Source of the DNA: JAYZDB01 sp036338025 | GTDB lineage: Bacteria > Planctomycetota > UBA1135 > UBA2386 | Length of the DNA stretch: 16,650 nt | Direction of reading: 5' to 3' | NCBI GenBank assembly: GCA_036338025.1 | Contig: JAYZDB010000334.1 | Location: 1-16,650, forward strand | Shown: positions 7,903 through 14,926 of the stretch, in pieces | How the letters are laid out: every line of letters starts with the position of its first letter | How positions within the stretch are numbered: the stretch's first letter is position 1 | Position numbers and translations under genes: made by a program | Notes under the pieces: generated by a model | Databases searched by the model: none | Seen by the model: only the letters and a program-made list of their open reading frames with translations | Told to the model about the DNA's origin: nothing

Positions 7903-7904
7903 AA

Positions 7905-8672
7905 TTGAGGATCGACTCTTGGGTTGACGGGTGCCGCGGTCATGGTGCAACAGACCAGCGGATCCCATGGCGAGCCTTGCGGAATCGCAAGCTGACGGAC
8001 GCGGAACAAGCTGTCATACGCGATTTTCGTGCTCGTAGGATCGTCGACAGTGACCGACCCGAGCCGCTGGTTCGGACCCTTGCCCAGTTCCGTCACACGC
8101 TCATCCAGGCCGTGTTCGGAGCCCTGGGGCGTGTCGTCGATGCCGGCTGCGGAGTCGGTACCACGGTGGAAGAATTTCGTCGCCTGGGTACGGATTGCTT
8201 GGGCTTCGACGGATGTACTGACCTGAACAGATTGGCCAGTCCCACGCTGTCTTCGCACCTTCGCAGCGGTCGCTTCGACGCCTTCCCGTATTCAGCGGAA
8301 GACGCGATCAGGACCGTGGTCGCCTTTGATTCGATCGAAAACGCTTCGCTGGACGAGCTGTCCCAGGTCCCGACGGAGTTGCAGCGGCTCGGTGTGCAGC
8401 AGGTCGCTCTCTCAGTGGGCCGTAACCCAATCACCAAAGGTCGGTTGAGCTTGCAGGATCGCGATTTTTATACGGATCTCATGGCGCAGGCAGGCTTGCG
8501 CCTGATGGAAGAATGGACTCCGCTGCTCTCGGATGTTCGCGTACCGTCGTCCTGGAACGCAATCCTGCAGCGTGTCGAGTGGACCGACATCGGCAGCACC
8601 GGCGACCCGGCCAATGCATGGAACAACGCGCCTGGCTACCTGTTCTTCCAGCGCAATCGACCGCGGCCATGA
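7905..8672 (+). CDS. Class I SAM-dependent methyltransferase-like protein
   Basis: A 255-residue protein, probably cytoplasmic, with a Rossmann-type methyltransferase core. SAM-binding motif I is VVDAGCGVGTT (77-87), an acidic residue ends strand 2 (GFDG, 100-103), and VVAFDSIENAS (138-148) fits motif IV. Two stretches match poorly to anything I know: an Arg-rich N-terminal region (residues 20-60) and the C-terminal half containing SVGRNPITKGRLSLQDRDFYTD, given here in part. The substrate (small molecule, protein or glycan) cannot be inferred. I chose TTG 7905 because of the Shine-Dalgarno site directly upstream; GTG 7887 would add six residues. The gene stands alone, divergent from the cytochrome and convergent with purQ 31 nt away, with no pathway context. 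Confidence 0.72.
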   Translation: MRIDSWVDGCRGHGATDQRIPWRALRNRKLTDAEQAVIRDFRARRIVDSDRPEPLVRTLAQFRHTLIQAVFGALGRVVDAGCGVGTTVEEFRRLGTDCLGFDGCTDLNRLASPTLSSHLRSGRFDAFPYSAEDAIRTVVAFDSIENASLDELSQVPTELQRLGVQQVALSVGRNPITKGRLSLQDRDFYTDLMAQAGLRLMEEWTPLLSDVRVPSSWNAILQRVEWTDIGSTGDPANAWNNAPGYLFFQRNRPRP

Positions 8673-8703
8673 TCTATCCCACCAGACCGGCGCAATCCGG
8701 CGG

Positions 8704-9492
8704 TCAGGACTCGGCGCGTGCGGCCTTCACCATGGCTTCGAAGATCACCATCCCGTCGCCCTTGGGGGCGAGTCCGTCGCGACTCCAGCCCGGCATGTTG
8801 TGTGGCAGGTAGGCCCGATCAGGGTGCGGCATCAAGCCGAGTACTCGGCCGGTGACGTCAGTGAGCCCTGCACAGCCGGCCGGCGATCCATTTGGATTGA
8901 CCGGGTATTCCGTGGTCTTCTGGCCGTTCTCATCCACGTAGCTCAACGCCACGTAACCCTCCTGGTCGAGAATCCGTAGCTGGTCGGCGTCTTTGGTCAG
9001 CAGGTAGCCTTCGGCGTGGGCCGCTGGAAAGCGCAGGGTCAGGTCATCATCGAGGAAGCAGCAGCGGTTGGGTTGGCTCTTGAGGGTGACCCACCGGCAC
9101 TCGTAGTGGTTGCTGAGGTTGTGGCAGACCGTGACCTGCTGTTCGAGGTCACCGCCGCCGAGTCGGGGTAGCAGTCCGAGTTTGACCAGGGCCTGAAAGC
9201 CATTGCAGATCCCAAGGGCCAGGCCGCCCCGATCGACGAACGCCGTCATGCGAGCGCCCATCTTGCGGCGGATCTCATTGGCAAGCACGCGGCCGGATGC
9301 GATGTCATCCCCGTAGGCAAAGCCACCAGGGACCATGAATATCTTGAACTGATCCAGCAGGTCGGGGTCCTGCAGGAGCTTTTTGACGTGCACGTATTCT
9401 GGTGCCCCGCCGGCCAGTCCGAATGCATGGTGGGTCTCCCGCTCGCAGTTGATCCCAGGGGCGCGGAGTACGAGAACCTTCGGCGCAGCCAT
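8704..9492 (-). CDS. purQ: Phosphoribosylformylglycinamidine synthase, glutaminase subunit
   Basis: PurQ releases ammonia from glutamine and passes it to PurL, which converts FGAR to FGAM (step 4 of purine synthesis). The 262-residue class I glutamine amidotransferase has the nucleophile C96 in LGICNGFQAL and the oxyanion region VPGGFAYGDD (54-63). It also has H223 in LMPHPDR. The third triad position is D225, where the family usually has Glu (HPE). The protein is longer than the roughly 225-residue Bacillus-type PurQ and resembles the C-terminal domain of single-chain PurL, including the late NMPGWSRDG segment. The ATG immediately follows the TAG of purL in the same frame. AGGGGGA, seven bases before the ATG, can serve as its own ribosome-binding site. 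Co-transcription with purL is nearly certain. Confidence 0.96.
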   Translation of the reverse strand: MAAPKVLVLRAPGINCERETHHAFGLAGGAPEYVHVKKLLQDPDLLDQFKIFMVPGGFAYGDDIASGRVLANEIRRKMGARMTAFVDRGGLALGICNGFQALVKLGLLPRLGGGDLEQQVTVCHNLSNHYECRWVTLKSQPNRCCFLDDDLTLRFPAAHAEGYLLTKDADQLRILDQEGYVALSYVDENGQKTTEYPVNPNGSPAGCAGLTDVTGRVLGLMPHPDRAYLPHNMPGWSRDGLAPKGDGMVIFEAMVKAARAES

Positions 9493-12381
9493 CTAGCGGT
9501 CCCCCTGCTGGGTCATCGTACCGTCGAGGTCCAGTGGGTGCTTGAAAGCGTGCACCAGATCATCGACCTCGGCGGACAGGACTGTCGCGCCACCCTGGCT
9601 GACGCAGAGACGGTCCACCTCGGTGACAGACCCGATGGTCGAGAAGTCGAGTCCGTGGAGGTTGACCTCCAGATCGGCCATCCGATCGGCGGGCACTTCG
9701 AGCAGGAACCGCGATTGACTCTCGCTGAACAGGATTTCCTCCGCCCGTTGGACCCCATCGGTGATCACCGCGTCGAGATCGATGTCAGCCCCGAGCCGTC
9801 CGCCAATACACATTTCTGCCACCGTGACGCCGAGACCACCTTCGCTCAGATCATGCGCTGCGGTCACCGACTTGCTTTGAATCGCGCGGTAGACGCCGTC
9901 GAGAATGCTCTTGCCGTAGCTTGCATCAACCCGGGGGACACAGGCGCCGAGTTCGCCGCGGGTCTTCCAGTAGACCGACCCGCCGAGTTCACGCCGGGTC
10001 CTGCCGACCAGCACCAGTTGGTTACCTGCCCGTTTGAGGTCCGTTGTCATCGTGCGACGAACATCGGGGATGACCGACATCGCGCTTACCAGGATACACC
10101 CCGGAATGGCGATGGTCCGGTCGCCGACATTGAATTCGTTGTTGAGCGAATCCTTGCCGGAGACGAAAGGCGTGTGGTACGCGAGTGCGAGGTCTCGCAG
10201 CGCGAAGGAGGCGTGTACCAAGCCACCGAGTTGTTCGGGTTTGCGGCAGTTGCCCCAGCAATAATTGTCGAGGATCGCCGTGTACTCGGGATCGCCACCA
10301 GCGGCGACGAGATTGCGCATCGCCTCATCGAGTGCACATTCTGCCATCGCGGCCGGGTCAATCTTCGAGTAGCGCGGGATCAGCCCATTGCTGAGTACGA
10401 CGCCGCGGTTCGAACCGAGCTTGGGTGCCAGAACCGCGGCATCCGCGGGACCATCCTCGCATACGCCGACCAGTGGCTTGCCAGCACTATTCGCCTGCAC
10501 CTCGTGGTCGTACTGGCGGATAATCCACTCCTTGCTGGCGACATTGAAGTCGGACAGGACCGCCAACAAGGCCTGGCGGCAATCGGTTTCGGCCGCCAGT
10601 TCCGGGTCGGCAAGCTGCGCCGGGGTGTAGGTCGCCTGCCGTTCCCAGGCCGGGATTCCGTCATGCATGAAGGCCAGGTCGAGGTCGGCGTGCACAGTGC
10701 CCTGGTACCTGATGACCAGTCGCCCGGTGTCATTGAAGGTGCCGATGGTGACCGCCTCGGAGTCCTCCTCTTCGCAGATCTCCAGGGCGCGCGCGACGTG
10801 TTCGGCTGGAATGGCCAGCACCATTCGCTCCTGGGCCTCGGAGATCCAGATCTCCCAGGGTGCCAGGCCTTCGTATTTGAGGGGCGCGTCGGACAGCTCG
10901 ACCTCTGCACCGAGACCCTCCGCCATTTCACCAACGGCGGAGGAGAAACCTCCGGCACCACAATCGGTAACTGCGCTGACCAGGTTCTCATCGCGGATCC
11001 GGAGTACTGCGTCCATTGCCTTGCGCTCGGTGATCGGATCCCCGATCTGCACTGCGCCGCTGCTGACCGTCTCGCTCTCGGTGTGGAGTTCGAGCGACGA
11101 AAAGGTCGCGCCGTGGATGCCATCACGACCGGTGCGACCGCCAATGACCAGGATCGAGTCACCAGGGTTGGGCTGCTTCTCGACCTTGTCCTTGGGCATG
11201 ATGCCGATGTTGCCAACATAGACCAGTGGGTTGCCGACGAAGTCCTCGTCGAAGTGCACTGCCCCGTTGACGGTCGGGATTCCCATTGGATTGCCGTAGT
11301 CGCGGACGCCACTCACGACGCCCTCCAGGACGCGCTGAGGTGGCAGGCAACCGGCCGGCACCTCGTCCTTGGGCATGTTGGGTGGGGCGAAGCAGAATAC
11401 ATCGGTGCTGGCAACCGGTTTTGCGCCCAGACCGGTACCCATGATATCGCGGATCACTCCGCCGACACCGGTGCCGGCGCCGCCGAACGGTTCGATGGCG
11501 CTGGGATGGTTGTGGGTTTCGACCTTGATGCAGACGCAGTCCTCGTCGTCAAACGTGATGACACCAGCGTTGTCCTTGAAGACGCTGACGCAAAAATCGC
11601 GATCGAGGGTCTTGGTGACCTGGAAGATGGCGGTCTTCATCAGGTTGTCGATGATCTGGTCGCCGTATCGGATCTTGCCGGTAAGGGTCTTGTGGATGCA
11701 GTGCTCGGACCAGGTCTGGGCCAGGGTCTCGAGTTCCATCCTGGTCGGTGCCCGCCCGCTGGCTGCGAAGTGGTCCTGGATGGCCCGCATCTCGGTTTCA
11801 TCCAGAGCCAGGCCGCCATCGACACTGACGCTGACCAGTGCGTCCCCATCGAGACCGGCTAGCGGAATCGCCTGCACATCGAGGTCGGGTTGCGAACCCG
11901 GTCCCGGCAATTGCAGCGGCACGCGATCTGCGACAACACGCTGTATCGCGGGGTTGGCCAGGCACTCGTTGGCAGTGGTCCACAGACCCTCGGCAGGGTT
12001 GGCCGGGTCAAACTCGAAGGCTCGGTAGGTACCGGCGGCCACCGATGGCAAGCCGGAATCGACGACGGCTTTCTGTACTGAGCCAGCGACCGGATCCGTC
12101 ACGCCGGGCAATGGAAGCACGCTCAAACGTGGCGTGTGTGGCGGAACGACTTCACCCGGCGCGAGGATTTCGAACTGCTCCTGCACCGGGTCGACCAGGA
12201 CATCCCGCGCGAACTGTTCGACCTGTGAGCGGTCCAATTCGGCCCCCAGGAGGTAGCCACGCTTCGACCTGACCTTGCCCTGCAATTCCAGGCCTGCACC
12301 GCGCAACGCCGCTCCAGCGGCCTTCCCGGCCGGGTCTGGGAGGTTGGGCCGTACGGCGACTTCCACACGCCAAGCTTCCAT
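9493..12381 (-). CDS. purL: FGAM synthase large subunit with fused N-terminal PurS-like domains
   Basis: ATP-dependent amination of FGAR to FGAM using ammonia from PurQ. From ATG 12381 the protein has 962 residues, against about 740 for stand-alone PurL. The extra N-terminus (about 1-150) looks like two PurS-like units: one starts WRVEVAVRPNLPDPAGKAA and ends near DPVQEQFEI (64-72), and a second starts near LSVLPLPGVTDP (86-97) and ends near NPAIQRVVAD (143-152). This matches the PurS-like N-terminal domain of large PurL enzymes. The AIRS/PurM-type repeats follow, with TWSEHC (223-228), VETHNHPSAIEPFGG (287-301) and, in the second half, PFVSGKDSLNNEF and AAHDLSEGGLG. A TTG 13 codons upstream is possible, but the conserved domain starts at 12381. 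No separate purS is seen. The gene is divergent from accA and directly abuts purQ. Confidence 0.95.
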   Translation of the reverse strand: MEAWRVEVAVRPNLPDPAGKAAGAALRGAGLELQGKVRSKRGYLLGAELDRSQVEQFARDVLVDPVQEQFEILAPGEVVPPHTPRLSVLPLPGVTDPVAGSVQKAVVDSGLPSVAAGTYRAFEFDPANPAEGLWTTANECLANPAIQRVVADRVPLQLPGPGSQPDLDVQAIPLAGLDGDALVSVSVDGGLALDETEMRAIQDHFAASGRAPTRMELETLAQTWSEHCIHKTLTGKIRYGDQIIDNLMKTAIFQVTKTLDRDFCVSVFKDNAGVITFDDEDCVCIKVETHNHPSAIEPFGGAGTGVGGVIRDIMGTGLGAKPVASTDVFCFAPPNMPKDEVPAGCLPPQRVLEGVVSGVRDYGNPMGIPTVNGAVHFDEDFVGNPLVYVGNIGIMPKDKVEKQPNPGDSILVIGGRTGRDGIHGATFSSLELHTESETVSSGAVQIGDPITERKAMDAVLRIRDENLVSAVTDCGAGGFSSAVGEMAEGLGAEVELSDAPLKYEGLAPWEIWISEAQERMVLAIPAEHVARALEICEEEDSEAVTIGTFNDTGRLVIRYQGTVHADLDLAFMHDGIPAWERQATYTPAQLADPELAAETDCRQALLAVLSDFNVASKEWIIRQYDHEVQANSAGKPLVGVCEDGPADAAVLAPKLGSNRGVVLSNGLIPRYSKIDPAAMAECALDEAMRNLVAAGGDPEYTAILDNYCWGNCRKPEQLGGLVHASFALRDLALAYHTPFVSGKDSLNNEFNVGDRTIAIPGCILVSAMSVIPDVRRTMTTDLKRAGNQLVLVGRTRRELGGSVYWKTRGELGACVPRVDASYGKSILDGVYRAIQSKSVTAAHDLSEGGLGVTVAEMCIGGRLGADIDLDAVITDGVQRAEEILFSESQSRFLLEVPADRMADLEVNLHGLDFSTIGSVTEVDRLCVSQGGATVLSAEVDDLVHAFKHPLDLDGTMTQQGDR
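9500..9506 (-). promoter_or_regulatory. Shine-Dalgarno-like site for purQ inside the purL 3' end
   Basis: On the minus strand AGGGGGA lies seven bases before the purQ ATG at 9492, within the last codons of purL. It supports separate initiation of purQ rather than obligatory readthrough of the purL stop. Confidence 0.5.
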
Positions 12382-12483
12382 TTGGAGATTCACAATGCAG
12401 CACGGGGAGGTTTGAGACAAGGTTGCAGTTGACTAGACTGATCCACGGATACCTACCCGCGAAAACCCCGGTTTCCCGACAAC
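12382..12483. promoter_or_regulatory. Divergent promoter region between purL and accA
   Basis: About 100 bp separates the starts of two essential, divergently transcribed genes, so it should contain a promoter for each. On the plus strand TTGACT (12429-12434) is a fair -35 match but has no good -10 at normal spacing. On the minus strand TTGTCT is followed after 17 bases by the weak CATTGT. Neither is firm. The regulatory role is inferred from gene arrangement. Confidence 0.35.
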
Positions 12484-13479
12484 GTGTCAGATTCCAACCG
12501 CAAGACCGCTGAGCACATCCAGGCAGGACTCGCATTCGAGCGTCCACTGCTAGCTCTCGAGCAAAAGATCCAGGAACTACGAAGCCTGGCTCTCAACACC
12601 CACCTGGATCTCGGCAGCGAGGTGGTCAAGCTCGAGGAACGCCTCCACAACCAGACCACGGAAGTGTATTCGAAGCTGACCCCCTGGGAACGCGTCAATG
12701 TCGCACGCCACGCCAACCGACCGCTGACCTCGGATTACATCGAAAAGATGCTCGACGATTTCGTCGAGTTGCACGGTGATAGGGTGTTTGGAGACGATCG
12801 GGCCATCGTCACCGGCCTTGCCACCATGGAGGGCCAGCGTTTCATGCTGGTGGGGCACCGCAAGGGCAAGACGGTCAAGGATCGCCTGGCCTGCAACTTC
12901 GGTTGTGCGCATCCCGAGGGCTATCGCAAAGCGATGGCCAAGATGAAGCTGGCCGAGAAGCTCGGTATCCCGATCGTGACCCTGATCAACACACCCGGGG
13001 CCTACCCAGGCATTGGTGCCGAGGAGCGTGGGCAGGCCGGCGCCATCGCACACAACATCCTGGAGATGTTCTCCATCCGGGTGCCGATCGTCAGCGTCGT
13101 GATCGGTGAAGGTGGATCCGGGGGCGCACTCGGCATCGGGGTGGGGGACCGGGTCGGCATGCTTGAGAACGCCTACTACTCCGTGATCTCGCCAGAAGGC
13201 TGTGCAGCGATCCTCTGGAAGAGCGGCGAAAAGACCCCGGAGGCAGCTGAGTCGCTCAGCCTGACCAGCCAGCACCTGCTGGGTCTCGGCCTGGTGGACC
13301 TGGTGATTCCGGAACCGTTGGGTGGGGCCCATCGGGATGTTCCCGGCGCGGTCAGCAACCTGAAGACGCAACTTCTCGAGTGGTTGAAGGAACTCGGCTC
13401 GGTCAAGCCTGATCAACTCCTCGAACAGCGCTACCAGAAGTTCCGGCACATGGGACGTCCGCTCGGGGTCGACAGCTGA
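12484..13479 (+). CDS. accA: Acetyl-CoA carboxylase carboxyltransferase, alpha subunit
   Basis: AccA pairs with AccD to transfer the carboxyl group from biotin-BCCP to acetyl-CoA, giving malonyl-CoA for fatty-acid synthesis. The 331 residues match the usual length and can be followed along nearly the whole E. coli protein. Landmarks are FERPLLALEQKIQEL (18-32), the crotonase-fold active region with INTPGAYPGIGAEERGQ (168-184), GEGGSGGALGIGVGD (208-222), YSVISPEGCAAILWKS (232-247) and IPEPLGGAHR near residue 280. Oxyanion-type glycine pairs are intact. The start is GTG 12484; no in-frame ATG occurs before the conserved part, and there is no clear Shine-Dalgarno site. No accD is present nearby, so the two subunits are encoded at separate loci, as in many bacteria. 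Confidence 0.97.
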   Translation: MSDSNRKTAEHIQAGLAFERPLLALEQKIQELRSLALNTHLDLGSEVVKLEERLHNQTTEVYSKLTPWERVNVARHANRPLTSDYIEKMLDDFVELHGDRVFGDDRAIVTGLATMEGQRFMLVGHRKGKTVKDRLACNFGCAHPEGYRKAMAKMKLAEKLGIPIVTLINTPGAYPGIGAEERGQAGAIAHNILEMFSIRVPIVSVVIGEGGSGGALGIGVGDRVGMLENAYYSVISPEGCAAILWKSGEKTPEAAESLSLTSQHLLGLGLVDLVIPEPLGGAHRDVPGAVSNLKTQLLEWLKELGSVKPDQLLEQRYQKFRHMGRPLGVDS

Positions 13480-13681
13480 GCACCGCGGTAGCGGCAGCCT
13501 CAAGCTGGCGTGGCGCCAGAGTTTGCTGCAGACCGCAGAGAGGCGTAGGCGGTCGGATCGCGGGACCCACCAAATAGCCGGGGTGCAAAAGGGAGTATCC
13601 TTCGTATTCGCGCGTAGAATGGCACCATCCGCGAAGCCGATTCGATGCACCGCGACGTTTTTCCCGACACTCCTGATGATT

Positions 13682-14926
13682 ATGAAGACACCCGCTCTTG
13701 CACTTGGCTTGTTGTTGTTCGCTGGCGCTGCTGCGGCCCAGAACACCACCGATAAGACTGGCTCAGTCGACCGACTGATTGAGCAGCTGGGTGACCCCGA
13801 ATACGGGATCCGTAGTGCGGCCGAAAAAGCCCTGCTGAAGCGGGGTACGCAGATCCTCCCGCAATTGAAGGCGACCGCCGCTTCGACCGAGGATGCGGAA
13901 GTCAGGTGGCGCACTGGACGGTTGATCCAGCAACTTGAGTCGAAGGGCAAACCGGGCAGCGGGCTGACCCGGCGCCCCGCCCCGCAGGGCGAGGATGGCA
14001 AGTCCACAGCGCCGCGGCCCCAGGGTCAGGCTATGGGCGGGGACAAGGGTCTGCAGGAGATCTTGGACAGCCTGCAGCAGAGCTTCGGCAAGGACGGGCT
14101 GGATCCGATGTCTGGCAAGATCCTCGATCGGGTGATCAAGCAGTTGCGCGCCGATCAGGGCACCATCCGAGGTGGCTGGACCTTCGAATTCCCGAACTTG
14201 CCGCGCATCAACATTCCGGAGATCGGTCCCGGCGCCCGCAGTGGTTCTTCTTCGAGCAGCGGCCAGAGCATGAAGATGAGCGCGGGTCCCGACGGCGTCC
14301 GGGTTGAGACCGAAGAGATCGACGAAAACGGCACCAAGAAGCGCAAGGTCTACGAGGCTGAGAACATGGAGGCCTTCCAGAAGAAGCACCCCGGGGTCCT
14401 GAAGAGCCTGGACCCGGGTATTCGGGTCCACAGCGTGTTCGAGTTCAGTAAGAATTTTCCGGGTGGCATTTTCCAGGGGCCGAAGACCTTGCGTACGCGC
14501 GTGCTCCGCAAGAATGGTGCACGGCAACGGATCGAAGTGGAAACGAACACCGACAGGGACCACAAGGACGCACAGCGTCAGCCTCCCACCGAAGGCAAGA
14601 AGCTGGGCTTCTATGTCGGGGAACTCGCGCCGAGTGTGCGGGAGTATCTCGGGCTGGACGATGGGCTAGGCCTGCTGGTGGATCGAATCGCAGCCGGAAC
14701 CCTGGCCGAGAAGCTGAAGTTGAAGGCCGGCGATATCGTGGTGCAGCTTGGCAAGGCCAAGATCTACAGCACCGACGACGTGCGACGTGGACTCGAAGCG
14801 ATCCAAAACAACGAGGATGTGTCGGTAAAGGTGATCCGGCGCGGCCAGCACATCGTGCTGCGCCTGGGCCACGAAGTTCCTGCCGACAAGGTCGAGCGCA
14901 AGCGGCGACCACTCAAGAAGCGCTAG
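13682..14926 (+). CDS. Secreted HEAT-like / PDZ domain protein
   Basis: A 414-residue exported protein. The signal peptide MKTPALALGLLLFAGAAAAQ has a clear Ala-x-Ala cleavage site near residue 19. Residues about 27-86 look like HEAT-type helices (SVDRLIEQLGDPEYGIRSAA). Residues 87-125 and 180-200 are Pro/Gly/Ser-rich linkers with a run of serines. A charged middle region (205-245) includes VETEEIDENGTKKRKVYEAE. A PDZ domain occupies about 305-396, with LGFYVGEL, GLGLLVDRIAAGTLAEK, LKAGDIVVQLG and VSVKVIRRGQHIVLRL. There is no protease domain, so it is not a DegP/HtrA enzyme; an envelope scaffold or peptide-binding role is plausible. The long frame is open back to 13523, but the signal peptide fixes the start at ATG 13682 or ATG 13676. 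A TAGAAT (13615-13620) is a possible -10 with no matching -35. Its 3' end overlaps rlmN. Confidence 0.85.
   Translation: MKTPALALGLLLFAGAAAAQNTTDKTGSVDRLIEQLGDPEYGIRSAAEKALLKRGTQILPQLKATAASTEDAEVRWRTGRLIQQLESKGKPGSGLTRRPAPQGEDGKSTAPRPQGQAMGGDKGLQEILDSLQQSFGKDGLDPMSGKILDRVIKQLRADQGTIRGGWTFEFPNLPRINIPEIGPGARSGSSSSSGQSMKMSAGPDGVRVETEEIDENGTKKRKVYEAENMEAFQKKHPGVLKSLDPGIRVHSVFEFSKNFPGGIFQGPKTLRTRVLRKNGARQRIEVETNTDRDHKDAQRQPPTEGKKLGFYVGELAPSVREYLGLDDGLGLLVDRIAAGTLAEKLKLKAGDIVVQLGKAKIYSTDDVRRGLEAIQNNEDVSVKVIRRGQHIVLRLGHEVPADKVERKRRPLKKR

Larger units (their letters stand above)
7486..7904. other. Intergenic stretch of about 420 bp without a confident gene
   Basis: This spacer lies between the divergent cytochrome/HEAT and methyltransferase genes. 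It should hold their promoters. I see a perfect 10-bp palindrome CCGAATTCGG at 7501-7510 and an A-run at 7659-7665. There are also two small overlapping ORFs in opposite directions that share the CATG at 7775-7778 (listed separately). No tRNA, riboswitch or clear terminator was recognised. Base composition is less GC-rich than the flanking genes. Confidence 0.5.

Noticed and set aside
7869..9495. Two in-frame TAG codons (before the methyltransferase and between purL and purQ) suggesting amber recoding.
   Set aside because: TAG also ends the response regulator, the cytochrome, the PDZ gene and clpX at their normal family lengths, so it works as an ordinary stop in this genome.
9388..11862. An 824-codon open frame on the plus strand, antisense to purL and part of purQ.
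   Set aside because: It is a codon-bias shadow of a GC-rich gene. The opposite strand encodes PurL with all family motifs, while this frame shows no recognisable domain and lacks a start region of its own.
12577..14007. A 476-codon minus-strand frame spanning accA and the start of the PDZ gene.
   Set aside because: It crosses two well-supported genes on the other strand plus their spacer, and its translation is Arg/Pro/Ser-rich with no recognisable motif.
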